Shown here: positions 1-7,238 of the stretch, piece by piece
Position numbering within the stretch: position 1 is the stretch's first letter
Layout: the number at the start of each line of letters is the position of its first letter
Origin: an uncultured Eubacteriales bacterium
Lineage (GTDB): Bacteria > Bacillota > Clostridia > Oscillospirales > Oscillospiraceae
Length of the DNA stretch: 14,844 nt
Direction of reading: 5' to 3'
Assembly: GCA_900551495.1 (NCBI GenBank)
Contig: URWG01000030.1
Coordinates: 1 to 14,844, forward strand
Notes under the pieces: model-generated
Told to the model about the DNA's origin: nothing
What the model saw: only the letters and a program-made list of their open reading frames with translations
Database searches by the model: none
Program-made: the position numbers and the translations under genes

Positions 1-468
1 CGTTTTTACGCCCGTGGTACGGTTGCATTTGTTCATAAAGCCGACAACGGGCTGCCCGTCCAGCTCTGCCAGGACATCGCCGACGATACGGCGTGTCGTC
101 TCGACCGTCTCGAAGGTATCCAGTCCCAGTCCCGCATAGGTCTGCCCCTTGGCATCGGTCACGCTTTTTCCGAGCAGCTCAAAGGAGTTTCCGGTAAAGA
201 GCATCGTGCGTCCCTCGTCGCAGGCGGCTTGCAGTGCGTCGCGGTAACGGACGAGCTGCGACAGGGCGAGCTTCTGCTTACGCTCCGTTCCCGCGCCCAT
301 GTAATAAAAATCGTAGCCCGAAATATCCTTGCTTTCGTACAGCGAAAGCGTATCGACGGAAACGGAGTGTCCCAAATCCCTGAGATACCGCGCCAAAATC
401 GCTACATTCGCATATTCGCCGTAGAGGTTCATCACATCGCCGTAGATGTGCAGCAGCTTACAATCCAT
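1..468 (-). CDS. GatD-like glutamine amidotransferase homologue (partial, catalytic Cys replaced)
   Basis: The first 156 residues of a protein cut by the left edge are visible. The N-terminus (HIYGDVMNLYGEYANV, residues 7-22) and the LLG, GLGL and VGF..N segments match the class I amidotransferase fold of GatD. In the known family GatD releases ammonia from glutamine and passes it to MurT, which amidates D-Glu of lipid II at the inner face of the membrane. GatD proteins carry a nucleophilic Cys in an ICGGYQLLG-type motif. Here the aligned segment is LFTGNSFELLG, with Thr92 (codon 193-195) in the Cys position, so glutamine hydrolysis by the usual mechanism looks impossible. The catalytic His region is outside the window. 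The gene starts 7 nt after the murT stop, with a GTGAGG-type ribosome site overlapping that stop, so it is the second gene of a murT-gatD unit. I am confident of the family but not of the activity. Confidence 0.75.
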   Translation of the reverse strand, partial: MDCKLLHIYGDVMNLYGEYANVAILARYLRDLGHSVSVDTLSLYESKDISGYDFYYMGAGTERKQKLALSQLVRYRDALQAACDEGRTMLFTGNSFELLGKSVTDAKGQTYAGLGLDTFETVETTRRIVGDVLAELDGQPVVGFMNKCNRTTGVKT

Positions 469-475
469 CGTAGCC

Positions 476-1793
476 TCACTTTCTGACCGTGTTGGAGAGG
501 AATTTTTCCTTGTCGGAGAAGCAGGTCACGGCGTAGAGCTGTTCCTCGCCGTTTTCGCACAGCTCATGGCAAGCGGCGTCGATGTCGCGGAACACGCGGA
601 TCTTCTCCTGCGGCACGGACGTAAACGACATCCGAACGGCAAGGTCGTCGCAGTATTTGCCGCAAAGATAGACCTTTCGGACCAGCTCGTTATTCAGGCG
701 GTCGAAATCGATGTCCCATAGCCACGATGTCTCGCTGGTAAAATACTTCCGACTGACGGCATCGACGATCACAACGACGGTGCACGGTACGCCCTGCGAA
801 ACGGCATAGCGGAAGGACATATCGTAGGAGATCGAATTTTCGTGCTTGGAAATCAGGAAGGTGCCCGCGTGCTTGCCGAGGGTGAACTCGATATAACGCC
901 CGTTCTTGAGAATGTAGTCGCTCTCCAACTCTGCCACCCGTTCGCCCGAAACGCCCAGCAGTGTGCAGACGGCGTAGGCGGCAAGGATGTTATAGATGTT
1001 GTAAATGCTGCGAAAGGCAAGACGGATCGTATGCCCGTCCAGCGTGATCCGGCTGTTCTGCAGGTCGATGTCCGTCACCGTGTAGTCGGTATCGTGGCGG
1101 GCAAAGCCGCAGGACGTGCAGTGATACTTGCCGACGTGGTTAAAGTGGTAGTAGTCGTAGACCATCGGCTTGCCGCAGACGGGGCAGTACAGCCCGTCGT
1201 TGTACGCGCCGGAGAATTCCTCGGAGTCGATGTCCGTACGGTCCAGCCCGAACCACAGCACGTTCTTCCGCCCCTGCCCGAACATGGAAACCGCGGGGTC
1301 ATCGGCGTTGAGGATCAGTGTCGTCAAACACGCTCTCGGAAACGGCGTCAAAGACCCACTCGGGGTGACCGTTGCGGGTAAGCTGATCGCGGTAAAGATT
1401 CGTAATGACGTAGTGCGTCGGGTGGAACCAGCGGAAGGTGTGCTTGGTGTAGCGCTCGTCCGACTCGATGAGCAGCACATCCTGCTTCATCTTTCCGCCC
1501 GGCGTGCAGGCGCCGAGCATCATCGTCGCAACGCCCTCAATCTGATTGGAGCCTTCGACGTTATAGGCAACGGTCTTGCCCGATGCCTTCAGAACGGCGG
1601 CGATCATCTCCACGGTGGAGGTCTTGCCGTTGCTGCCGGTGACGGCAACGATCATTTTCGGCTTTTCAATGCGCCGCAGAATGTCCGGACAAATTTTCAG
1701 GGCGTATTTCCCGGGCAGACTTGTCCCCTTTCCGACGAAACCGCCGACGAATTTTATCAGTCTGCAGACAAGAATCGCAAGTAGCTTTCTCAT
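476..1793 (-). pseudogene. murT: MurT-like Mur ligase family protein, split by a one-base frameshift
   Basis: In Gram-positive bacteria MurT pairs with GatD to convert lipid II D-glutamate to D-isoglutamine, using ATP. The first frame (1793 to about 1323) carries a short hydrophobic N-terminus, the Mur ligase P-loop GSNGKTST (residues 53-60) and an ITNLYRDQL segment, then ends at a stop after 186 ORF codons. The second frame (about 1321 to 476) continues with TLILNADDP, a four-Cys ribbon typical of MurT (joined residues 203, 206, 225, 228) and the C-terminal DUF1727 domain with SWLWDIDFD near residue 356. Dropping one base near 1322 joins them as SVFDTLILNADDP and gives 438 residues, the usual MurT length. 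Both halves are otherwise intact, so this is either an assembly error or a very recent mutation. The chosen ATG has GGAAG about 7 nt upstream and lies about 38 nt below a good -10 box. Confidence 0.85.
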
Positions 1794-1830
1794 GCCTTTC
1801 TTCCTTTCGGTGCAAAAACGCAACTTTTGC

Positions 1831-1859
1831 ATTATAGCACACGAAGCCGTATTACGCAA
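1831..1859 (-). promoter_or_regulatory. Housekeeping-type promoter for murT-gatD
   Basis: On the minus strand the sequence reads TTGCGT (1859-1854), a 17-nt spacer, then a perfect TATAAT (1836-1831). The expected transcription start is near 1824, giving a leader of about 30 nt before the murT ATG at 1793. The -35 box overlaps the ligA stop codon (1852-1854), so murT-gatD can be transcribed independently of the upstream pcrA-yunB-ligA genes. Confidence 0.7.
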
Positions 1860-3825
1860 GTAGGTTCAAAAATTCTTCCTCTGTCGCCACGCGGATGCCC
1901 AGCTCGTGCGCCCTTTTCAGCTTGCTGCCCGCGTTTTCGCCGGCAACAACGACGCTCGTTTTCTTGGAGACCGAGCCGCACACCTTGCCGCCGCACGCCT
2001 CGATGCGCTCCGTCGCCTCCTCACGCGTCATCGTGCTCAGACCGCCGGTGAGGACAAAGGTCATGCCGTCAAAGCGGTCGTCGCGGCGGGTCAGGCTGCT
2101 GCTGAAATTCACGCCCGCCGCCCGCAGACGCGAGATCATATGCTGCGACTGCGGATCGGCAAACCACGAGACGATATGCCGTGCCGTGATTGCGCCGATG
2201 TCGCGCACCTGCGTCAGCGTCTGCTCATCCGCCGCCATCAAGCCATCCAAGCTGCCGAAGGTCGCGGCAAGGGTCTTTGCTGCCTTTTCGCCGACCTGAC
2301 GGATGCCGAGCGCGAAGATCAGGCGGCTGACATCGTTGCGCTTACTTGCCTCAATCGCGACAAGGAGCTTGGATGCCGCCTTTTCACCGCTCTTCCAAAG
2401 CAGCTTCAGGTCGTCCGGCTTCAGATAGTAGATGTCCGCAGGCGAAGCAATATGCCCGCCGGCAATGAGCTGCTCGACAATGGTGTCGCCCAGTCCATCG
2501 ATGTCCATGGCGTTGCGGGAGACGAAATGCGCAATGTTGCGGCTGAGCTGCGCGGGACACTCCGCGCCGGTACAGCGGACGGCGGCTCCGTCGGTGTCAC
2601 GCTCCACCGGTGCGCCGCAGACGGGGCAGCGGTCGGGCAGACGGTAGGGTGTCGTCCCCGCGGGACGCTTTTCGGCGACGACCTCAAGAATTTCGGGGAT
2701 GATCTCGCCCGCCTTGCGGATTCGCACGGTGTCGCCGATACGCACGTCCTTCTCGGAGATAAAATCCTGATTGTGCAGTGTGGCGCTCGTGACCGTTGTT
2801 CCGGCAAGGCGCACCGGTGCAACGACGGCGCGGGGCGTCAGAACGCCGGTCCGCCCGACCTGCACGACAATATCCTGCAAAACCGTCTCCCTGATCTCCG
2901 GCGGGTACTTGAAGGCGCACGCCCAGCGCGGGAATTTTGCGGTGCTGCCCAGCGTCCGCCGCGCGGCAAGGTCGTCAAGCTTGATGACCGCGCCGTCGAT
3001 GTCGAAGGGATAGTCATAGCGCGTCTGTCCGATGCGGCGGATCGTCTCGATTGCCTCCGCAGCAGAGCGGCAGAGGGTATGCGGGATCGTGGGAAAGCCC
3101 TTGTCGTGCAGGTAGTCGATGCTCTCCACATGGGAGGTAAAGCGAACGCCCTCGGCAAGCTGTAAATTGAAAATTAAAATATCGAGCTTCCGCTCGGCGG
3201 CAATTGAGGGGTCAAGCTGCCGCAAGCTGCCCGCCGCCGCGTTTCTCGGGTTGGCAAAGAGCGGCTGCCCCTTTTCCTCCCGCTGCGCATTGAGCCGTTC
3301 AAAGACCGTCCGAGCCATGAATACCTCGCCGCGGACGATCAGCCGCGCCGGGGCGCCCGTCAGGCGCATGGGGATGGAGCGGATGGTCTTCAGATTCTCC
3401 GTCACATCCTCGCCGATCCGTCCGTCTCCGCGCGTCGCGCCGCGGACGAACACGCCGTCGATATATTCCAGCGCAACGGACAGTCCGTCCACCTTCGGCT
3501 CCACGCTGTAGAGCGCGTCGGGTACCGTTTCGCGCAGATGCACGTCAAAATCCGTCAGCTCCTCCTCGGAGAAAACGTCCTGTAAGCTCTCCAGCGGAAC
3601 GGCGTGCTCGACCTTTTCAAAGCGGCTGAGCGCCTGACCGCCCACGCGTCGGGTCGGCGAAACGGGCGAGGCAAGCTCCGGATACTCCGCCTCCAGCGTT
3701 TCCAGCTCCCGTAGGAGCCTGTCATATTCATAGTCCGGCATTGTCGGCGTATCCAGCTCGTAATACAGCCGGTTTGCCTCCTCCAGCAGCTCGGTCAGCC
3801 GCTGCATCTCCTGCTTGACGTCCAT
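1852..3825 (-). CDS. ligA: NAD-dependent DNA ligase LigA
   Basis: LigA seals nicks between Okazaki fragments and in repair, using NAD+ to adenylate its active-site lysine. The domains run in the standard order. The N-terminal Ia and nucleotidyltransferase part has the adenylation motif EPKVDG with the catalytic Lys near residue 111. The OB fold follows, then a four-Cys zinc finger (Cys near 400, 403, 418 and 423), helix-hairpin-helix repeats and a C-terminal BRCT domain from about residue 585. The length of 657 residues is normal for the family. I chose the ATG at 3825 over a TTG at 3831 because AAAGGA sits 7 nt upstream of the ATG but overlaps too closely with the TTG. The gene follows yunB by 21 nt and looks co-transcribed with it. 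No key residue is missing. Confidence 0.97.
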   Translation of the reverse strand: MDVKQEMQRLTELLEEANRLYYELDTPTMPDYEYDRLLRELETLEAEYPELASPVSPTRRVGGQALSRFEKVEHAVPLESLQDVFSEEELTDFDVHLRETVPDALYSVEPKVDGLSVALEYIDGVFVRGATRGDGRIGEDVTENLKTIRSIPMRLTGAPARLIVRGEVFMARTVFERLNAQREEKGQPLFANPRNAAAGSLRQLDPSIAAERKLDILIFNLQLAEGVRFTSHVESIDYLHDKGFPTIPHTLCRSAAEAIETIRRIGQTRYDYPFDIDGAVIKLDDLAARRTLGSTAKFPRWACAFKYPPEIRETVLQDIVVQVGRTGVLTPRAVVAPVRLAGTTVTSATLHNQDFISEKDVRIGDTVRIRKAGEIIPEILEVVAEKRPAGTTPYRLPDRCPVCGAPVERDTDGAAVRCTGAECPAQLSRNIAHFVSRNAMDIDGLGDTIVEQLIAGGHIASPADIYYLKPDDLKLLWKSGEKAASKLLVAIEASKRNDVSRLIFALGIRQVGEKAAKTLAATFGSLDGLMAADEQTLTQVRDIGAITARHIVSWFADPQSQHMISRLRAAGVNFSSSLTRRDDRFDGMTFVLTGGLSTMTREEATERIEACGGKVCGSVSKKTSVVVAGENAGSKLKRAHELGIRVATEEEFLNLLA

Positions 3826-3846
3826 ATGCAAGTCCTTTCCGTTGTG

Positions 3847-4473
3847 TCATTCGTTCATTCCGAAATAGGTGGACGGCACCGTTCCGACGATGACCGTCTC
3901 CGCCACGGCGACCGAGGAATCCACCGTGACCTCCCGCGTTCCCGTCCACGTCAGGATCGTGACATCCACGCGGATGTCCAGCATGATCCGATGCAGCGTC
4001 TGATTGATCCCCGCAGAGGAAAATTCGTTGCGGAAATTCGCATCCGAGGCGCGCACGGCAAGCACTCGGACGGGGATCTTCGGCCCCCTGCCCGAAAACA
4101 GCTCCGGCAAAAATATGCTCCCCGCGGGAACGCCGAGCTGCTCGACGGAGAAGCCCTCAAGCTGCTCGTCAATCCGGAGCAGGATCCCCGTTTTCAGGCG
4201 GTTGATCTCGGTCATGTTCGAGCGGATCGCCGTCACGTTGCCGAGCGCGTCCTTTTCGATCGTGACCAGCTTGTCGTAGGAAAGCTCCCCCGCCGCGATC
4301 TGCCTGTCAATGGCGACATTCACGGCGTCGGACGCCTCGTTATTGACCTGCGCCGCCATCAGCTCATCTGCGACGGGCGCCAAAAGCTGCCGAAACAGCA
4401 GCGAAAGCACCGTCAGGAAGATTAGCACTACCGCGAAAAACAGCCGCAGTCGGTTCCTCTGCGCAAGCGTCAT
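3847..4473 (-). CDS. yunB: Sporulation protein YunB homologue
   Basis: This 208-residue protein has one N-terminal membrane segment (about residues 9-30) and an extracytoplasmic domain. It matches YunB in several conserved places: the A-x-N-AV-x-I segment before residue 60, YDKLVTIEKD with IRSN..EIN (about 65-90), GRGPKIPV (about 128-135), SAGINQTLH (about 152-160) and VAETVIVGTVP near the C-terminus. YunB is a sporulation gene of the mother-cell programme in Bacillus; its biochemical role is not established. It sits between pcrA (45 nt upstream) and ligA (21 nt downstream), so a sporulation gene is embedded in a DNA replication/repair cluster. The start ATG has GGGGTGAT 7-8 nt upstream. The finding suggests an endospore-forming ancestry, but does not prove that the strain sporulates. 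Confidence 0.85.
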   Translation of the reverse strand: MTLAQRNRLRLFFAVVLIFLTVLSLLFRQLLAPVADELMAAQVNNEASDAVNVAIDRQIAAGELSYDKLVTIEKDALGNVTAIRSNMTEINRLKTGILLRIDEQLEGFSVEQLGVPAGSIFLPELFSGRGPKIPVRVLAVRASDANFRNEFSSAGINQTLHRIMLDIRVDVTILTWTGTREVTVDSSVAVAETVIVGTVPSTYFGMNE

Positions 4474-4518
4474 GGCACATCACCCCATAAATGATATGCC
4501 GCTTCCCTGTGAAATAAT

Positions 4519-6915
4519 TCAGCGTTTTTTCATCCGCGGTGCGGCAGCGCGTGCCATCAGCCGCTTTGTTCCGACCTGATCGAAGGCGATCTCCAGCATG
4601 GCGTCGTTGCCCATTTTCAGGACGGAGAGAACCATGCCGTTGCCGAACGCGTCATGGCTCACCATGTCGCCCTTTCGGAACTCGGGCAGGGCAGCCTGCT
4701 GCTTCGGTGCGGGGCGGTAAGACTCGTAGGTCCTCGCCGCGGGCTTCGGCGCGGAATAGCCGCCCTCACGATAGCCGCCGCAGCCGCTGTAGGAGGTTCC
4801 GTAGCTCTTAGGCTGTGCCGCCTGCTTGCGGACGATCAGCTCCGGCGGGATCTCCTCCAAAAAGCGCGAGGGACGGTTGCTCGCCGTATGTCCGTAAAGC
4901 ATCCGCTGCCGCGCACTGGTAATGGTCAGGCGCTTTTTTGCCCGTGTGATGGCGACGTAGCACAGGCGGCGCTCCTCCTCAATCTCCTCACTGTCGCCGA
5001 TGGCGCGCATTCCGGGGAACAAGCCCTCCTCCGCACCGACGATAAAGACATTTGGGAACTCCAAGCCCTTTGCCGAGTGCATTGTCATCAGCACGACGGA
5101 ATCCGCGTCCTTGTCGTACTGCTCGATGTCCGTGTAGAGCGCGATCTCCTCCAAGAAACCGTTCAGCGTGGGCGCGTCATTGTTCTCCGCGTAGGTCACG
5201 AGGGAGGATTTCAGCTCTCGGACGTTTTCCAGTCGGGTGCGGCTCTCCACGTCGTCCTTTTGGGTGAGCATGGCGGTGTAACCGGTGCGGAGGAGCAGCT
5301 CCTCGTAAAACTCCGGCAGCGGCAGCTCGCCCAGCAGCGCGGCGCACTCCTCGATCATATCCGAAAAGGCTTGCAGCTTTCCGACCGCACGCTCCAACGT
5401 ATTATATTCCCGCGCGTTGCGGAGGACCGCGTACATCGGCTTCCCCTCCGCACGGCTGTGCATGGCGATCGTCTCAACGGTCTTTGCCCCGATGCCGCGC
5501 GGGGGCTGGTTGATGATACGGCTCAGACGCAGGTCGTCGGCACGGTTGTTGATGACCCACAGATACGCCAGCATATCCTTGACCTCCGCGCGGTCGAAGA
5601 AGCGGGTGCCGCCGATGATGCGGTAGCGCACACCCGAACGACGGAAGGCATATTCCAAGGCGTTGGACTGCGCGTTCGTACGGTAGAGCACGGCGAAGTT
5701 GTTAAAGCCGACACCGTGCGATTCCGACAGGATCTGATTGGCAACGAAGCTCGCCTCGTCGCTCTCGTTCATCGCCTCGTAATGCAGGATCGGTTCGCCG
5801 CCGCCGTTGTTCGTCCACAGGCGCTTGCCCTTTCTGCCGCGGTTGTTGGCGATCACGGCGTTGGCAGCGTCCAAAATTCGCTGCGTGGAGCGGTAATTCT
5901 GCTCCAGACGAATGGTTCTTGCGCCGTGGTACTGCTTTTCAAAGTCCAAAATATTCTGAATCGTCGCGCCGCGGAAGCGATAGATGCTCTGATCGTCGTC
6001 GCCGACGACGCAGATATTCTCATGCCGCCCCGCCAGCAGCGATGCCAGCAGATATTGCAGATGGTTGGTATCCTGATACTCGTCGATGAGAACGTAGCGG
6101 AATTTCCTCTGATAGTAGTCCCGCGCATCCTCAAACTGCTGCAAAATCTGCACGGTCAGAAGAATAATGTCGTCAAAATCCACCGCGTTCGAGGCGCGCA
6201 GACGCTCCTGATACGCGCCGAACAGCTCCGCGATCCGCCGCAGACGGAAATCGTCGCCCGCGTCGCGCAGGCACTCCGACGGCGAGAGCATTTTGTCCTT
6301 CGCCTTAGAGATCACGGAGAGGACGGTTTTCGGCGGGAACACCTTCTCGTCCAGATTTTTCTCGCGCAGCAGCTCCTTGACCACACGCTCGGAATCGGCG
6401 GTATCGTAGATCGTAAAGCTGCGGTCGTAGCCGATGCGCTCGATCTCGCGGCGCAGGATACGGCAGCAGGCGGAGTGGAAGGTCATTGCCCAAACGTCGT
6501 TTGCCTCCGGTCCGAGCATATTTGAAAGGCGCTCCTTCAGCTCGTTTGCAGCCTTATTGGTAAAGGTGATGGCGATGATCGACCACGGCACGGCGGGATG
6601 CAGCGCGGCGAGCATATCCGCCCGTTCGCGCCCGTCATCGGTGGGGCTTGCCGCCTGTGCCTCAAGGAAGAGCACGTCCTCCTCCGTCACGGTGGGCGGC
6701 ACCTCGTCGCTGTCGCTGCCGCAGCCGAAGCGGATGAGATTGGCAATGCGGTGGATGAGGACGGTCGTCTTGCCGCTGCCCGCGCCTGCCAGCAGCAGCA
6801 GCGGACCCTCCGTCGTCATGACGGCTTCAAGCTGGCGGGGATTCATATTGGAAAATTGCCGCGCGATATAGGCTTTACGGGCGGCAGCAAAGCGTGCTTC
6901 AAAGGATTCTGTCAT
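4519..6915 (-). CDS. pcrA: ATP-dependent DNA helicase PcrA/UvrD (SF1A)
   Basis: PcrA is a 3'-5' DNA helicase acting in repair, rolling-circle replication and removal of stalled RNA polymerase. Visible motifs, numbered from the ATG at 6915 (798 residues), are Walker A GAGSGKTT (44-51), TFTNKAA (motif Ia), Walker B IDEYQDTN (277-284), GDDDQSIYRFRG (305-316) and a C-terminal VALMTMHSAKGLEF-type motif (here VVLMTMHSAKGLEFP). A Gly/Tyr-rich linker leads to a C-terminal Tudor-like domain (KGDMVSHDAFGNGMV), which in PcrA contacts RNA polymerase. Between Walker A and motif Ia there is an acidic insertion of about 45 residues (about 65-110) absent from Bacillus PcrA. The start is uncertain: ATG at 6927 is an alternative, and neither has a strong ribosome site. 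A weak promoter candidate (TTATTT, 16 nt, TAAAAT at 6955-6950) lies just upstream. First gene of pcrA-yunB-ligA. Confidence 0.96.
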   Translation of the reverse strand: MTESFEARFAAARKAYIARQFSNMNPRQLEAVMTTEGPLLLLAGAGSGKTTVLIHRIANLIRFGCGSDSDEVPPTVTEEDVLFLEAQAASPTDDGRERADMLAALHPAVPWSIIAITFTNKAANELKERLSNMLGPEANDVWAMTFHSACCRILRREIERIGYDRSFTIYDTADSERVVKELLREKNLDEKVFPPKTVLSVISKAKDKMLSPSECLRDAGDDFRLRRIAELFGAYQERLRASNAVDFDDIILLTVQILQQFEDARDYYQRKFRYVLIDEYQDTNHLQYLLASLLAGRHENICVVGDDDQSIYRFRGATIQNILDFEKQYHGARTIRLEQNYRSTQRILDAANAVIANNRGRKGKRLWTNNGGGEPILHYEAMNESDEASFVANQILSESHGVGFNNFAVLYRTNAQSNALEYAFRRSGVRYRIIGGTRFFDRAEVKDMLAYLWVINNRADDLRLSRIINQPPRGIGAKTVETIAMHSRAEGKPMYAVLRNAREYNTLERAVGKLQAFSDMIEECAALLGELPLPEFYEELLLRTGYTAMLTQKDDVESRTRLENVRELKSSLVTYAENNDAPTLNGFLEEIALYTDIEQYDKDADSVVLMTMHSAKGLEFPNVFIVGAEEGLFPGMRAIGDSEEIEEERRLCYVAITRAKKRLTITSARQRMLYGHTASNRPSRFLEEIPPELIVRKQAAQPKSYGTSYSGCGGYREGGYSAPKPAARTYESYRPAPKQQAALPEFRKGDMVSHDAFGNGMVLSVLKMGNDAMLEIAFDQVGTKRLMARAAAPRMKKR

Positions 6916-7038
6916 GGCAGTTCTCATTTCTTTCTGATCATTCGGTTTTATTTTACAGCATTTCGCGGCAGAAATAAAGGGCTGATTTTCAATTCGGCAA
7001 AATGCCCAAAGATAACACTTCCTTTTTTCTCTCAGCAA

Positions 7039-7047
7039 TGGTATAAT
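7039..7047 (+). promoter_or_regulatory. Extended -10 promoter upstream of the acyl-CoA synthetase gene
   Basis: The plus strand reads TGGTATAAT, a perfect extended -10 element (TG at 7039-7040, TATAAT at 7042-7047). The -35 region is poor (TTCCTT at 7019-7024, 17-nt spacer), which extended -10 promoters tolerate. Transcription would begin near 7054, a few bases before the palindromic element at 7059, giving a leader of about 185 nt. Confidence 0.5.
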
Positions 7048-7058
7048 TTATCCACTCA

Positions 7059-7211
7059 GGGAAGCTCTGAAAAAATCAGCGAGGATAAACGTTGCGAGAT
7101 TTTTTGTCAAGTCGAGGTTTGGAAAATGCAGATGTACTTTGTGTACCTCAAGCTTTCCAAGCCGAAGAATCGACACGACGTCCGCCGAAGGTGATTTCTT
7201 CAGAGGTTCCC
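7059..7211. repeat. 153-bp palindromic, MITE-like element with terminal inverted repeats
   Basis: The ends at 7059-7078 and 7192-7211 are inverted repeats matching at 18 of 20 positions; the left copy contains GGAAGCTCTGAAAAAATCA. The middle folds into a hairpin. GTCG (7111-7114) pairs with CGAC (7171-7174), and GGTTTGGAAA (7116-7125) pairs over 10 bp with TTTCCAAGCC (7154-7163), with one G-U. GTAC at 7134-7137 pairs with GTAC at 7143-7146 around a 5-nt loop. Small size, terminal inverted repeats, internal palindrome and no coding capacity are what a miniature inverted-repeat element would show. I see no target-site duplication and no second copy in the window, so mobility is inference. It lies wholly within the leader of the downstream gene. 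Confidence 0.55.
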
Positions 7212-7238
7212 CCCCAAAAAAATGGAGGAGGATTTGCC

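Noticed and set aside
1299..1480. Programmed +1 frameshifting as an explanation for the split murT
   Set aside because: No slippery codon/stop arrangement such as CTT-TGA is present at the junction, no stimulatory structure is evident, and MurT is not known to use recoding; error or mutation is simpler.
1906..3165. Plus-strand open frame of 419 codons opposite ligA
   Set aside because: Antisense shadow of an intact, well-recognised ligase gene with no ribosome site or family resemblance.
4474..4518. TATCAT before yunB as a sporulation or housekeeping promoter
   Set aside because: The matching upstream box is poor and the gap is only 45 nt; I cannot separate it from chance.
4654..6525. Plus-strand open frame of 623 codons opposite pcrA
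   Set aside because: It is fully antisense to a gene with all helicase motifs; long shadow frames are expected in GC-rich coding sequence, and the translation resembles no protein family.
7092..7238. N-terminal extension of the acyl-CoA synthetase by 49 codons
   Set aside because: The extension is the palindromic element read in frame; the ideal GGAGGAGG site and the family start both point to the ATG at 7239.
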